The notes under the pieces were generated by a model. That model did not search any database, was not told where the DNA came from, and saw only the letters and a list, made by a program, of their open reading frames with translations. Of a DNA stretch of 50,158 nt, positions 26,819-36,300 are shown one piece after another. Source of the stretch: a virus; IMG/VR virus record IMGVR_UViG_3300044644_002471, positions 1 to 50,158 of that record. One strand, given 5' to 3'. Made by a program: the position numbers and the translations under genes. Numbering within the stretch: position 1 is the stretch's first letter; the number at the start of each line of letters is the position of its first letter.

Positions 26819-28414
26819 ATGACGGAATATATACCTAACGACCTGTCTGTTCGCAGTGACAACTTTTCTGTCGGTACAGGACCGGTAGTAACATTTCATA
26901 CTGAGGATGGGAGAGTGGGCGTAAATACGCCCACTCCTAATGAAGAGCTGACTATTGCCGGTGATATTAGCGCATCAGGTGTATTTTATGGTGATGGTAG
27001 TGGTTTAACAAATTTAGCTGCTGCTGCTGCTCCAGATACTGAAGTAAGAGGATTAACGGCTAATTGGGAAAATACATATACAAATGTTCAATCCAATTCT
27101 TCAACTAATTGGGATAATAGTTTAGCAAATCAATACACACATATTAATTTTTTACCCTTAAGCGGTGGTACATTAACAGGAACTCTTATTAATGATGTTT
27201 CAGCAACTGGTTCATTCTATGGTGATGGTAGTAAACTAACGGGTATAGTTGCTGGAGACACGGTGGCTACTACTTTAGTAAGATCTAATTCTGCAAATTG
27301 GGATAGTGTATATACTTCTTATAATGCAAATAGTGCATCTATAGATGCTTCATATATCACTAGTGGTACTCTTGGTGCTGCTAGACTTCCAACATTTAAT
27401 GGAGACATAACAGCAGACACTTCAGCTGGATCAGTAAGTGCAACCGTGGTATCTATTCAAGGCAATCCAGTTTCGGTACAAAATCCTGCAAACGGTCAAA
27501 TTTTACAATGGAACGGCACGGCATGGGTTCCAGGTTCTATTGCAACTGGGGGGAGCGGTGGAGGTGGAGTATTCTATTATTTCAATTATGCTAACTATAC
27601 GGGTATTTCTCCCACAAATGGTCTTCCTACATCTCCCGTAGCTCCTTCTTTATTAGGTAGAGAATATTCAGTTGGATCGGGTTCTCTTGAGTCAGCCGAG
27701 TTGACACAAAATGTTTATACATTAGTAGCTGGATTTGTTTCTTTATCCTCAGAACCAGCAGTAACAAATATTCCAGCTGGTCTTTGGGATTTCAATATTT
27801 GGGTTGATATAGTTGGTAATGCCTCAGTAAACCAATCATCAATGCAAGTTAGAGTTTATAAATACACCTCTTCAACTTCTACATATACTCCGTTAGCAAG
27901 TTCTGAAAATGTTTATATTTATGATCCTACTGTTATAGCTCAGTATATTGTTAATGTAACAATGCCTCAAACTACATTACTTACTTCGGATCGTATTTAT
28001 GTAGAATTTTGGGCTGCAAAATCTGATAATCAATCTCGTAAAATTAGATTTTGGTTTGATTCAACGCATCCCTCACACATACATACTACGTTACCGTCTG
28101 TTGCTGGATCGGGATTAGTAAAAACCGTCAACGGTGTCTATCAAACCCCTGCTTCTTTATTAGTTAATACTGATGTTGCAGCTAATGCAGAAATCGATCA
28201 ATCTAAGATTAATGGATTAACTGATGTTGCTAGTAAAGCTAATAGTGCTTTTACAACAGTTCAAAGTAATTCCGCTAATTGGTCAGGTTTTGTCACTTCT
28301 AACATAACAGGTATAGGTGGAGCTACATCGCTAACTAATATGATGCAAATTACACAAGCGGGTTATAATGCAATAACTCCTGCTGTAAATACCCTTTATA
28401 TAATCGTAGGATGA
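26819..28414 (+). CDS. Modular tail fibre / receptor-binding candidate
   Basis: 531 residues. The order is: a short module FHTEDGRVGVNTPTPNEELT, then the phage-fibre repeat GDISASGVFYGDGSGLTNLA (again as SATGSFYGDGSKLTGIVAG at ~137), and one Trp-repeat unit (LTANWENTYTNVQSNSS). Next come a linker with QNPANGQILQWNGTAWVPG, a Gly-rich hinge (GGSGGGG, ~243-249) and a beta-sandwich-like domain at ~250-420. It ends AGYNAITPAVNTLYIIVG, an ending common in myovirus fibre proteins. The domain beyond the hinge is the likely receptor-facing part. It overlaps the next gene by 4 bases (ATGA). Its codon choice differs from neighbours, with more Gct/Tct/Cct in the second half. Confidence 0.75.
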   Translation: MTEYIPNDLSVRSDNFSVGTGPVVTFHTEDGRVGVNTPTPNEELTIAGDISASGVFYGDGSGLTNLAAAAAPDTEVRGLTANWENTYTNVQSNSSTNWDNSLANQYTHINFLPLSGGTLTGTLINDVSATGSFYGDGSKLTGIVAGDTVATTLVRSNSANWDSVYTSYNANSASIDASYITSGTLGAARLPTFNGDITADTSAGSVSATVVSIQGNPVSVQNPANGQILQWNGTAWVPGSIATGGSGGGGVFYYFNYANYTGISPTNGLPTSPVAPSLLGREYSVGSGSLESAELTQNVYTLVAGFVSLSSEPAVTNIPAGLWDFNIWVDIVGNASVNQSSMQVRVYKYTSSTSTYTPLASSENVYIYDPTVIAQYIVNVTMPQTTLLTSDRIYVEFWAAKSDNQSRKIRFWFDSTHPSHIHTTLPSVAGSGLVKTVNGVYQTPASLLVNTDVAANAEIDQSKINGLTDVASKANSAFTTVQSNSANWSGFVTSNITGIGGATSLTNMMQITQAGYNAITPAVNTLYIIVG

Positions 28415-29274
28415 CGCTCACAGAATCACTTTCAGCCAGAATACGTACAAGTGTGGTTAGTGCTATTATCAGCACATCAGCAACATTTCGTCAATTCATG
28501 TGCTATTCTGCAATAACTATTTCACAAGTAATTACTGGAAGTATTGGTGTGATTAAAAATGGAATTGGCGGACTTACATTGTCTGGAAATTGTAATTATA
28601 CAGGACCAACACAAATAAATGCTGGAATCCTCACAATAACAGGAGCATCCGTTTTAAATGGAGTTATAAGTGGATCGGGATCATTGACAAAAACTGGAAC
28701 GGCAGTTTTAACAATAGGTGGCAACAATACTTACTCTGGCGGAACATCGTTTGTTTCATCTGGGTTAGCTGGCTATATATTATACACATCAAGCAATGCT
28801 TTCGGAACGGGACTTTTTACTCTCTCTAACGCCGCAGGACGCATCGACACATCGGCGAATGTGACCCTACCTAATGATTTTCAATTAAACACTTCACTTC
28901 AGTATCGCACACTCGGAGCAAACACGATAACTATTACGGGTAATATTGCAGGGGGCGGAAACTTGACCAAATCGGGCAACGGAACCCTTATTCTGTCTGG
29001 AACATTAACCTACACAGGGCAAACAATTATTACGGGATTGTTGCGAGCGTTCCAAACAACTGGAGCATCAACCGCGACCGCAACATTTAACTCGGCTGGC
29101 TCATTCATTGCTGTTTCGTTCAATGTTTCGCCTCCGTCTGGTGTTACAACATTTCGCTTCTTTCAAGGTTCAACATCAGGCGCTTGGGGCGTAGGAACTT
29201 TGACAGGCGTCCCTGCTGGAACAACAGCGACCTATAATTCAGCTACCTCAACCCTTTCCGTAACAGTCCCATGA
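28411..29274 (+). CDS. PATR (autotransporter-type) repeat adhesin-like fibre protein
   Basis: 287 residues. It contains passenger-associated repeats of the form G.G.LTK.G.G.L.LSG...YTG.T.I..G.L: VIKNGIGGLTLSGNCNYTG with TQINAGILTI, SGSGSLTKTGTAVLTIGGN with NTYSGGTSF, and GGGNLTKSGNGTLILSGTL with TYTGQTIITGLL. These build right-handed beta-helices in autotransporter passengers. There is no signal peptide or translocator domain, so it acts here as a fibre or adhesin module, not as an exported bacterial protein. The base composition is clearly richer in G+C than the neighbouring genes, consistent with acquisition from a bacterium or another phage. It is coupled by ATGA overlaps on both sides. 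Confidence 0.75.
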   Translation: MTLTESLSARIRTSVVSAIISTSATFRQFMCYSAITISQVITGSIGVIKNGIGGLTLSGNCNYTGPTQINAGILTITGASVLNGVISGSGSLTKTGTAVLTIGGNNTYSGGTSFVSSGLAGYILYTSSNAFGTGLFTLSNAAGRIDTSANVTLPNDFQLNTSLQYRTLGANTITITGNIAGGGNLTKSGNGTLILSGTLTYTGQTIITGLLRAFQTTGASTATATFNSAGSFIAVSFNVSPPSGVTTFRFFQGSTSGAWGVGTLTGVPAGTTATYNSATSTLSVTVP

Positions 29275-29480
29275 TAATTCTCCCAAATGAAAATACCTGG
29301 TCTTATGACGATTCTATAGGCAACTGGAAATTGGTCTACGACGAAATTTCAATTGTTTTTTATGAACAAACAGACCAATCCATTGCCACGCCTAAAACTT
29401 TATTTGTTGGAACCAAAGAAGAGTGTGAAGCAGAAATAAACAGGCTTGGGTTGCTCGAAGTACCTGAAGTTTCTGAATAA
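29271..29480 (+). CDS. Small protein after the PATR gene; possible fibre accessory protein
   Basis: 69 residues, not recognised. It has beta-type aromatic sequence at the start (NENTWSYDDSIGNWKLVYDE), then ATPKTLFVGTKEECEAEINR and an acidic tail. The start overlaps the PATR stop (ATGA), so the two were probably acquired as a unit. Small genes in this place are often fibre chaperones or caps, but nothing in the sequence shows that. Confidence 0.6.
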   Translation: MIILPNENTWSYDDSIGNWKLVYDEISIVFYEQTDQSIATPKTLFVGTKEECEAEINRLGLLEVPEVSE

Positions 29481-29495
29481 AAAACATCACTCAAT

Positions 29496-29504
29496 AAAGG
29501 AGGA
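29496..29504 (+). promoter_or_regulatory. Orphan strong Shine-Dalgarno sequence
   Basis: AAAGGAGGA is a near-perfect SD, unlike those of the structural genes around it. The only nearby start, a TTG at 29509, meets a stop after two codons, and the next ATG is at 29574, too far away. It is probably left over from a gene removed or cut when the 26.8-29.5 kb module was inserted. Confidence 0.5.
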
Positions 29505-29573
29505 AGAGTTGTTTTAATACATCTAGCTAATTGAGAATTCAAGTTAGTTGATAAGTAATATAGTAATTACAAT

Positions 29574-30506
29574 ATGGCAAACCTCTATCAACTCCCATAT
29601 GAAGCTATAGCAGGATCTATTTTTCTTGCAAAAAATCTCGACACATCAAAAGACATAGTAGTTTCTTTTGATTATGCTTGTTATGGTACAGAAGTATCAG
29701 GTAGTGAAGGATTTTGTGTATACTTTATTAATGCATTTGCAGATAACTTAAAGGGTGGGGGACCGGGTTCAGGTTTATGTTATGCAATGACAAATGGTAT
29801 CTCTGCACATGATAACGGTGGTATACGTGACTTTTATGATGGTGCATATTATGGAGAGTTAGGGGTAGGGTTTGATATTACTGGGAATTTCGGAACAAGC
29901 GGGTTTGGGTCAGATGGTGGGTTTACAGTACCTAAATCTAATACTATAGCTATTCGCGATTCATATAATACAAAATTTAACTTTAAATACCGCTCTGAGA
30001 GCTTGAGTAGCTCGGCATACGAGTATCCTTTTTCGTTATATCAACAGCGTATTGCAGGTGATTTTGAGTATAGGCGGGTTCGTGTTAGGCTGACTGATTT
30101 TTGTCAACGTGTGATTGTTGATTTTAGTCACCCGGAGTCAAGTGAATGTTTTGTAAATTACGCAGATGTATATATTCCTGGAGACAGACCACCATCACTT
30201 AATTGCTGTCTTTCATTTGCATCGAGCTTTACAAGAACAAGTCTCAAGATAAAGAACTTCAATATCAACGGCTTCTTTACTTCATTAAGTGGTGAAGAAG
30301 GTACAGATATATTTACATACACGGCTGAACCATACCTCGGTCTTGTACCCGATCCTGTATTTCTTACTGTGTTTGATACCATTTCTGTTGTAAACGCTCC
30401 ACCATACAATACAGGACCGATCCTGTCAAACCCGCTAATCACCGTATCAACAGGCACAGCACCGTTTGAAGCCGGAGACAATTATATTCTTATAACACCT
30501 CTGTAG
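29574..30506 (+). CDS. L-type-lectin-like (concanavalin-fold) structural protein
   Basis: 310 residues. Residues ~20-150 resemble legume/L-type lectin sequences: VVSFDYACYGT, then GSEGFCVYFINAF, GPGSGLCYA and YYGELGVGFDITGNFG, the arrangement of a jelly-roll lectin in which the Gly/Asp-rich loops bind sugar and metal. It has eight Cys residues, unusual among the fibre genes. The C-terminal ~70 residues are Pro/Thr-rich strands. Its position among fibres suggests a carbohydrate-binding tip or side adhesin. The fold call is by eye and moderate. The upstream 93-base gap holds only an orphan SD and no octamer. Confidence 0.45.
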   Translation: MANLYQLPYEAIAGSIFLAKNLDTSKDIVVSFDYACYGTEVSGSEGFCVYFINAFADNLKGGGPGSGLCYAMTNGISAHDNGGIRDFYDGAYYGELGVGFDITGNFGTSGFGSDGGFTVPKSNTIAIRDSYNTKFNFKYRSESLSSSAYEYPFSLYQQRIAGDFEYRRVRVRLTDFCQRVIVDFSHPESSECFVNYADVYIPGDRPPSLNCCLSFASSFTRTSLKIKNFNINGFFTSLSGEEGTDIFTYTAEPYLGLVPDPVFLTVFDTISVVNAPPYNTGPILSNPLITVSTGTAPFEAGDNYILITPL

Positions 30507-30521
30507 ATAATAAAATTTTAA

Positions 30522-30529
30522 AATAAATA
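30522..30529 (+). promoter_or_regulatory. NATAAATA late-promoter-like octamer
   Basis: AATAAATA ends 10 bases before the ATG at 30540; no SD sequence lies between them. Confidence 0.5.
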
Positions 30530-30539
30530 CTTTACACAC

Positions 30540-31925
30540 ATGGCAAACATATCTGCAAAACTTTCATTAAATGTACCAGCTATTACAGCACTATGTAAAG
30601 GTGAACCCGGGACTTCGGTGCTTAATGGTAGTATCGCACCTACATCCCTCGTAGGTAATGATGGTGATTTTTATCTCGATACTGTTACGTATCAGATGTA
30701 TGGTCCAAAGGCGGGTGTATGGAACGCACCGACACAACTCAATAATAATTTTTTAGCCCCTAAATGGAATTCATCTTACGATACATTAAGCGCTCTTAGT
30801 GGTGCATGGGTTAGTACAAATACCACAGTATACACCAATAGCGCGAGATGGTCAGGTGTCTTTTCAACAACCCGTGCATATAGCGGTGACTGGAATGATG
30901 CATATAATACAGCTTACAATGTCTATACACTCGTTAATACAGAAAGCGGTGGATGGGGTAATGTAACTGCAGATAATGTGTTTACTACAGTAAACACAAA
31001 CAGCGCTAACTGGAATGTATCGTATACAGCTATTGTTGATAATGGCAGTAAATGGAATAATACATATAGTTCGGTTTATGCTAATAGTGCGGCATGGAGT
31101 GCAACGGCAGATTTCGGTGTTAGAGCTTTAACTGGCAACTGGCAAAATACATATAGTATTGTTTATGCGAAATCAGCAAATTGGGATGCTGCAGTTAGTT
31201 CTGCTGGAGCTGATATTGCTGTAAGAGCATTAACTGGTAACTGGCAAAATACCTACTTAGCCGTATACCCTAATAGTGGTAGATGGGAAAGTGTATACAC
31301 TAGCTTTAATTCGCAGAGCGCTAATAACAGCGGTGCATTTTCTATAGTACGTACAGGAAGTGCGGCATGGATCGATACGAATACTACGGTTTACGTAAAC
31401 AGTGCGACATGGGGAAGTGCAGTTGACACAACACGATATGATGCTACATATACTACTGTACGGCAATTAAGTTCGGGTTGGGTGTCAACAGAACAAGAAG
31501 TAGCAGCTAGCTCAGATGACTGGTGGAGTACACATAGTACTGTCATCACTAACTCCGCTAATTGGGACACAGAGTATCTGGTATTTGCATGTAGCGATGA
31601 AACATCAAATCTTGCGGTAACTACAAACGCTCTTATATTTAGAATGCCGTATGGTATGGCTCTGACAGAAGCAAGAGCATCCGTTAGAACTGCTCCAAAT
31701 GGTAGCTCGATTATCGTGGATGTGAATCAAAACGGTTCATCGATCTTTTCTACTAGACTGTCTATCGATTCAAACGAAAAAACATCCACAACTGCCGTGA
31801 CCCCAGCAGTAATTGCAACATCTAACTTAATTGATGATTCAGAAATAACAGTAGATATCGATCAGATTGGCTCCACTACTGCTGGTGTAGGTCTTAAATT
31901 AATGCTTAAAGGATATAGAGTATAA
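30540..31925 (+). CDS. Tail fibre protein with Trp repeats and conserved receptor-binding C-terminus
   Basis: 461 residues. The N-terminus (GEPGTSVLNGS, GNDGDFYLDTVTYQMYGPKAGVW, ~22-62) is a common phage-fibre head. Residues ~75-345 are the same Trp-punctuated repeats as in the gene at 23565 (LTGNWQNTYS..., NSANWD). The last ~113 residues (FACSDETSNLAV, FRMPYGMALTEARASV, IIVDVNQNGSSIFSTRLSID, ending LKLMLKGYRV) match a C-terminal domain that recurs in fibres of many phages and prophages and is likely the distal beta-sandwich. Its shaft shares 157 bp with the earlier fibre. The stop overlaps the next start (TAATG). Confidence 0.85.
   Translation: MANISAKLSLNVPAITALCKGEPGTSVLNGSIAPTSLVGNDGDFYLDTVTYQMYGPKAGVWNAPTQLNNNFLAPKWNSSYDTLSALSGAWVSTNTTVYTNSARWSGVFSTTRAYSGDWNDAYNTAYNVYTLVNTESGGWGNVTADNVFTTVNTNSANWNVSYTAIVDNGSKWNNTYSSVYANSAAWSATADFGVRALTGNWQNTYSIVYAKSANWDAAVSSAGADIAVRALTGNWQNTYLAVYPNSGRWESVYTSFNSQSANNSGAFSIVRTGSAAWIDTNTTVYVNSATWGSAVDTTRYDATYTTVRQLSSGWVSTEQEVAASSDDWWSTHSTVITNSANWDTEYLVFACSDETSNLAVTTNALIFRMPYGMALTEARASVRTAPNGSSIIVDVNQNGSSIFSTRLSIDSNEKTSTTAVTPAVIATSNLIDDSEITVDIDQIGSTTAGVGLKLMLKGYRV
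31409..31565 (+). repeat. 157-bp block shared with 25181-25337 (copy B)
   Basis: Four differences in 157 bases from copy A, 6228 bases away in direct orientation. This indicates recent duplication or gene conversion between two fibre genes. Confidence 0.9.
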
Positions 31926-33364
31926 TGGGCATTGTACTGAATAGCAGCATGAAGAGCTATACTTTCGTATTATCAAGCAACCAGGAAACAGGTTTACCGA
32001 GTATTCTGAATCATTATTTAATTGAAGATCCAGTATACGGTATTTCATTTACATATCCAAATACTGCTAATGGTAGTTTTTTCCACACAACCACAGGTAC
32101 TTACGTATACCCAGTAACAGCAAACGGTGGTTTAATTTTTCCATGGGGATACGCTGTACAGACAATACGCACTAATATATCGGCTGGCCCCTTCAAAGGA
32201 CCATATACTATTAATTTTTGCCCTTCAGGTATTGATACCCGCTACTTTAGCACGTTAAAAATAGTATATGATTTCGATAATGGTGAAGAAATATTCAATG
32301 TCGAAAAAGATGTAGTACCAAATTTAAGAGAGAGATTTTTACAAGCAAAAACACCAACAGAAATTACACCGAGCAGAGTGTATTATCCTGGGCGTGAAAT
32401 GACAACATTTCACCCTATAGTATCGGTAATAAGCAGCAATTTAACCCAGCATATATACAATATAAGTTTTAGTTTAGCACCTGAGTCTGTTTATGAATAT
32501 AATTCCTTAAAGGTACTCAACTCCATTCAACCCGGTACAAAATACCTTGAGACTATGGGTATGTTTGAGATAGAGAACTCTAATTTTGTTACTAATGCAA
32601 GAATTTTAAGTACTGCTGATACAAAATATAGTGAAGGTTTTATATTCGCACCATCACAGTACGGAGACCTAGCACTATGGCTTGATGCATCAGACAGCTT
32701 AACACTTGAAAGAGATGGTGCCTATAGAGTTCAGCTCTGGCAAGATAAAAGCGGTAATGATAATCACTTCTATCAAGATAATACATCTAATAAACCAACG
32801 TTTGTGTATGCAAAACAGTCATCAGCTTCACGTAAAGGTATTCGATTTGCAGGGGATTTGAGTCAAGATGTTGATAAGAAAACACTTATATGCATTAATA
32901 ATACTGCTTTTGAGAGAATAACAGGCGGCTATACAATAGCTATGGTATTAAATCCTGTCTCTCTATCAGGGACACTCATAACACAAACAAGCAACACGAA
33001 TAATCCTCGGAATAATTTATCAATATCTTTTCTTCAACCATATGGAGTGAGTTTAACGCAGGGATTATCAGATTATACAACAAACATTGACAATATTTCA
33101 TTAAATCTGTCAGGTTATAACCTGTTCACGTTTACAGTGTCAAACTCCTCAACATTACATGCAACTTTTGAAAGTTTAGAGCTCGATATACCGAATCAAA
33201 CTTATGCTTTTGGTAACAATAATGCTGATATTACGATAGGTCCCTTATTAAGTTCTGAAATTTCAGAAATTCTTGTATATAACACACCACTAACCAAATA
33301 TACTCTTGATAAATTAAGAACAGATTTAAGTAGCAAGTGGGGTATAACATACCGAACAGATTGA
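31925..33364 (+). CDS. Structural protein with LamG/concanavalin-like C-terminal domain
   Basis: 479 residues. The N-terminal ~240 residues are beta-rich and unassigned. From ~248 the sequence reads LALWLDASDSLTLERDGAYR, VQLWQDKSGNDNHFYQ and, later, GGYTIAMVLNPVSLSGTLIT and SEISEILVYNTPLTKYTLDK. This is the layout of LamG-like jelly rolls (WLDASD / W.DKSGN.NH / I.E.LVYN..L) that bind sugars or proteins on bacterial and phage surfaces. It is translationally coupled to the fibre gene upstream (TAATG), so it may be a fibre tip or a baseplate-attached adhesin. No catalytic residues are evident. Confidence 0.6.
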   Translation: MGIVLNSSMKSYTFVLSSNQETGLPSILNHYLIEDPVYGISFTYPNTANGSFFHTTTGTYVYPVTANGGLIFPWGYAVQTIRTNISAGPFKGPYTINFCPSGIDTRYFSTLKIVYDFDNGEEIFNVEKDVVPNLRERFLQAKTPTEITPSRVYYPGREMTTFHPIVSVISSNLTQHIYNISFSLAPESVYEYNSLKVLNSIQPGTKYLETMGMFEIENSNFVTNARILSTADTKYSEGFIFAPSQYGDLALWLDASDSLTLERDGAYRVQLWQDKSGNDNHFYQDNTSNKPTFVYAKQSSASRKGIRFAGDLSQDVDKKTLICINNTAFERITGGYTIAMVLNPVSLSGTLITQTSNTNNPRNNLSISFLQPYGVSLTQGLSDYTTNIDNISLNLSGYNLFTFTVSNSSTLHATFESLELDIPNQTYAFGNNNADITIGPLLSSEISEILVYNTPLTKYTLDKLRTDLSSKWGITYRTD

Positions 33365-33370
33365 TTGTAT

Positions 33371-33378
33371 CATAAATA
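33371..33378 (+). promoter_or_regulatory. NATAAATA late-promoter-like octamer
   Basis: CATAAATA ends 5 bases before the ATG at 33384. A weak AAAGGT follows it, the only SD-like sequence next to an octamer. Confidence 0.5.
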
Positions 33379-33383
33379 AAGGT

Positions 33384-36300
33384 ATGGAGGTCGTTTCTCT
33401 TAGTTCTACAAATTTTATTGGCTTAACATCAAATTATGTCTATGATAAAACATTAAAATTTGAAGAAGAAATAATATACACTGAAAATGGTCTTTTTTTT
33501 CCAAAAGCCGCAGCATTTACAAATGCTAACGACGTAGCGACTAATAATTACTCACATCTGTTTTTAAGCTACAAGGCACCTCTCACTGGCAGCGTATATA
33601 TACAAGATCTTAATAGATTAGATGATGAAGGGTTCTCAACATACTTAGCGGCTAACTCTATTAACGGTATAAATGGTGGAAGTATATTTCTCGTTGTCGA
33701 AGAACCGCCGACAGAGGTAAATACTGCAAAAATCGCAATGTCAGGGACAAACGATCTCCTTGATAACCGTTATTTGTTTGAGATTGAGTTTATTGACGAC
33801 GCTCTTTGTTATATTAAGCATGAAAACAACCTTAATATGCGGTATATGACGGTTGACTACCTCGGTAACATTACTTTTACAAAAAAAATTAATTATGATT
33901 ATCTCTATGATTTAAGTCCACAGCTGTTTTATTATATCTATGATAGAGAACAAGATTATATTGTTTTTTATAAAAATATAAGTGATATTGCAAAATATGT
34001 CACATACGATGCACTCAATGAAACGTTAACACTAACTGATCCCTCCACTGGTGTGCTCACACCGTACACAACAATGAGCATCTTTAAGTGTATAGATCGT
34101 AATGAAGCTCCGAATAACACAAAACTTTTTGACCCATGGGTAAGTTATAAACGCGATCAAAAAATTAATACACAAGAAATACGCACTGATCGAAGCATAG
34201 ACCATATTGATTCAAATATTCTTTTTAACGCTGAATACAACACACTCTCTAGCAATTCCCTAGATCTCAACGCACTATCGCTTAAAAATACCAACACACC
34301 TGAAAATTTTCAATCGCGAAATAACCCTTTTAGCCCTACTAAAACACCGGCATTTACAGAAGCTGAATCAGATTTGAGAGATTATAAGCGTATCTTTTCA
34401 GGTTCAAATCAAATACTCGGTAACGATAATATTACACTTGGTTATGACGCGTACACCACTGATATTGTTTTAAAAAGCGATAGTATTACGTACTTTCATA
34501 TACCGCAAACCACATACCCGTTTATTCAATTAAATATAGAAGAGGCAGGGTTACAAGAAGCAGGCGCAATAGCCGGTGACCATCCACTTAAAGCTGATAA
34601 AATATTTAAACGCCTTGGCAATAACAAATACACATCGCATTTCGGTGAATCGATTGAAGAAGCAACAGGAAGTTTTTTATGTACCTGGCTCTCTGGTAAT
34701 CATAACCCTAATGCTAAGCCGATATGGGTTGATAGATATTACAACCCGTCAAAAGTATCATTTTTCGGTGCTCTCTCAACAAATGAAATACAATCAGTCA
34801 AATATAAATCTTTACTTGAATGTTTAGCAGGTACTGTAGCAGATATTCTTAAAAATGTCACAGTGTTTGATAAACCTTCTGACATGGTGTTTGAGCCAGG
34901 GACGTACTACGGTTACCATCATTACGGGCAAGATGACATTAGACGTTATATCCTATCACTAAACGATCAGCTAGTGCAAGAAAACATAAGCATTATAAAA
35001 GATACAAAAACAATGGCAGAGATAGCTTATGAGGGTACGGAATACATGCTCGATGGCTCTATGTACGGTACTTCAAGCAGCTTATCTGCTATACAAGACT
35101 CCGGTCAATTCACTCTGTCATTTTTCGCACATAGTAACGACTGGAATACACCGTTTGCCGGGCAGTTTATCGGAAATTATGCGACGGATGGATTCGGTAT
35201 TTTCAATCAAAATACACTCACACCCACACTCTACGTACCAACCTTGTGTGGCTGTCTGATATATAATACCGATATACAGCTTATAAAAAAACTTAATTAT
35301 ACAAGCTCGGCAGAAGCAATTATAAGACCGTCAGGTATTAGCAGCTATTACGTAGTACATGATGATGGTCAATTAAGACGCTACAATGCATCTGATGCAC
35401 TCTTACAAGAAATACAACTCGACGACTACTCAAAACTTATATCATATGATAGTACGCTAACCGATAATTATCTTTTTTATAGCGGTATAAATAATCCTGA
35501 CAGACATATTGTTAGAAACGATGTGGCGCAAGGCACAGTGACAGATTTAACAAATCAAGTCTTATCAGACCTTACAGTACGGTTTGCATACGATGAAGCA
35601 CGCGGATGGTACCCATCAGGTTCTGTATCTTCACTCTTAAAACAAGCCTCATCAATTGATTTTTACAACGGCTATTTCTATTTTACACCTGGTAAGTCAG
35701 CATCACGTGTTGATGATACCATCTACTATTTACGTGACAATAATACAATAATAAAATGGGATGATATAGAAGAAAACACATCTCTACCTGTAGTAACTGC
35801 ATTTAAAACGAAGACAGTCATAAATGATTTTGAAATAGACTATCAAAACAATATGTGGATTTTGGCAGATAACAACAAATTCTACAAATACACGTTAGAC
35901 AGAGAATTTATATTATCTGGTACCTTTGATAATGACATGTATACCAATTATAATATCGGCTTTATTGCAGATTTCGTTGATGGTGAATATTATCAGCAGG
36001 CAGTAATAACACGTACTGGCTGGGAACAACTACCTCCACCAGCCGCTACGCCAACGGACACGAGTCTTTCTGCGCAAAACTTTAACTATAACGTACTTGA
36101 CTTACAAGGTAATATTCTTTCAAGCTTTAAATATGAAGCGCTGTCGGGTGCATCAATTTTTGACCCATCAAATTCCGATTATTTACGTAAATTTGTAAGT
36201 AACATATATCCAGACAGTAATTTAAACGTTAAAGCAACACTAGCTAATACTTTTGATGTAACAGATACTATAACTATCGACCTCCCGGTTTCTTTATCAG

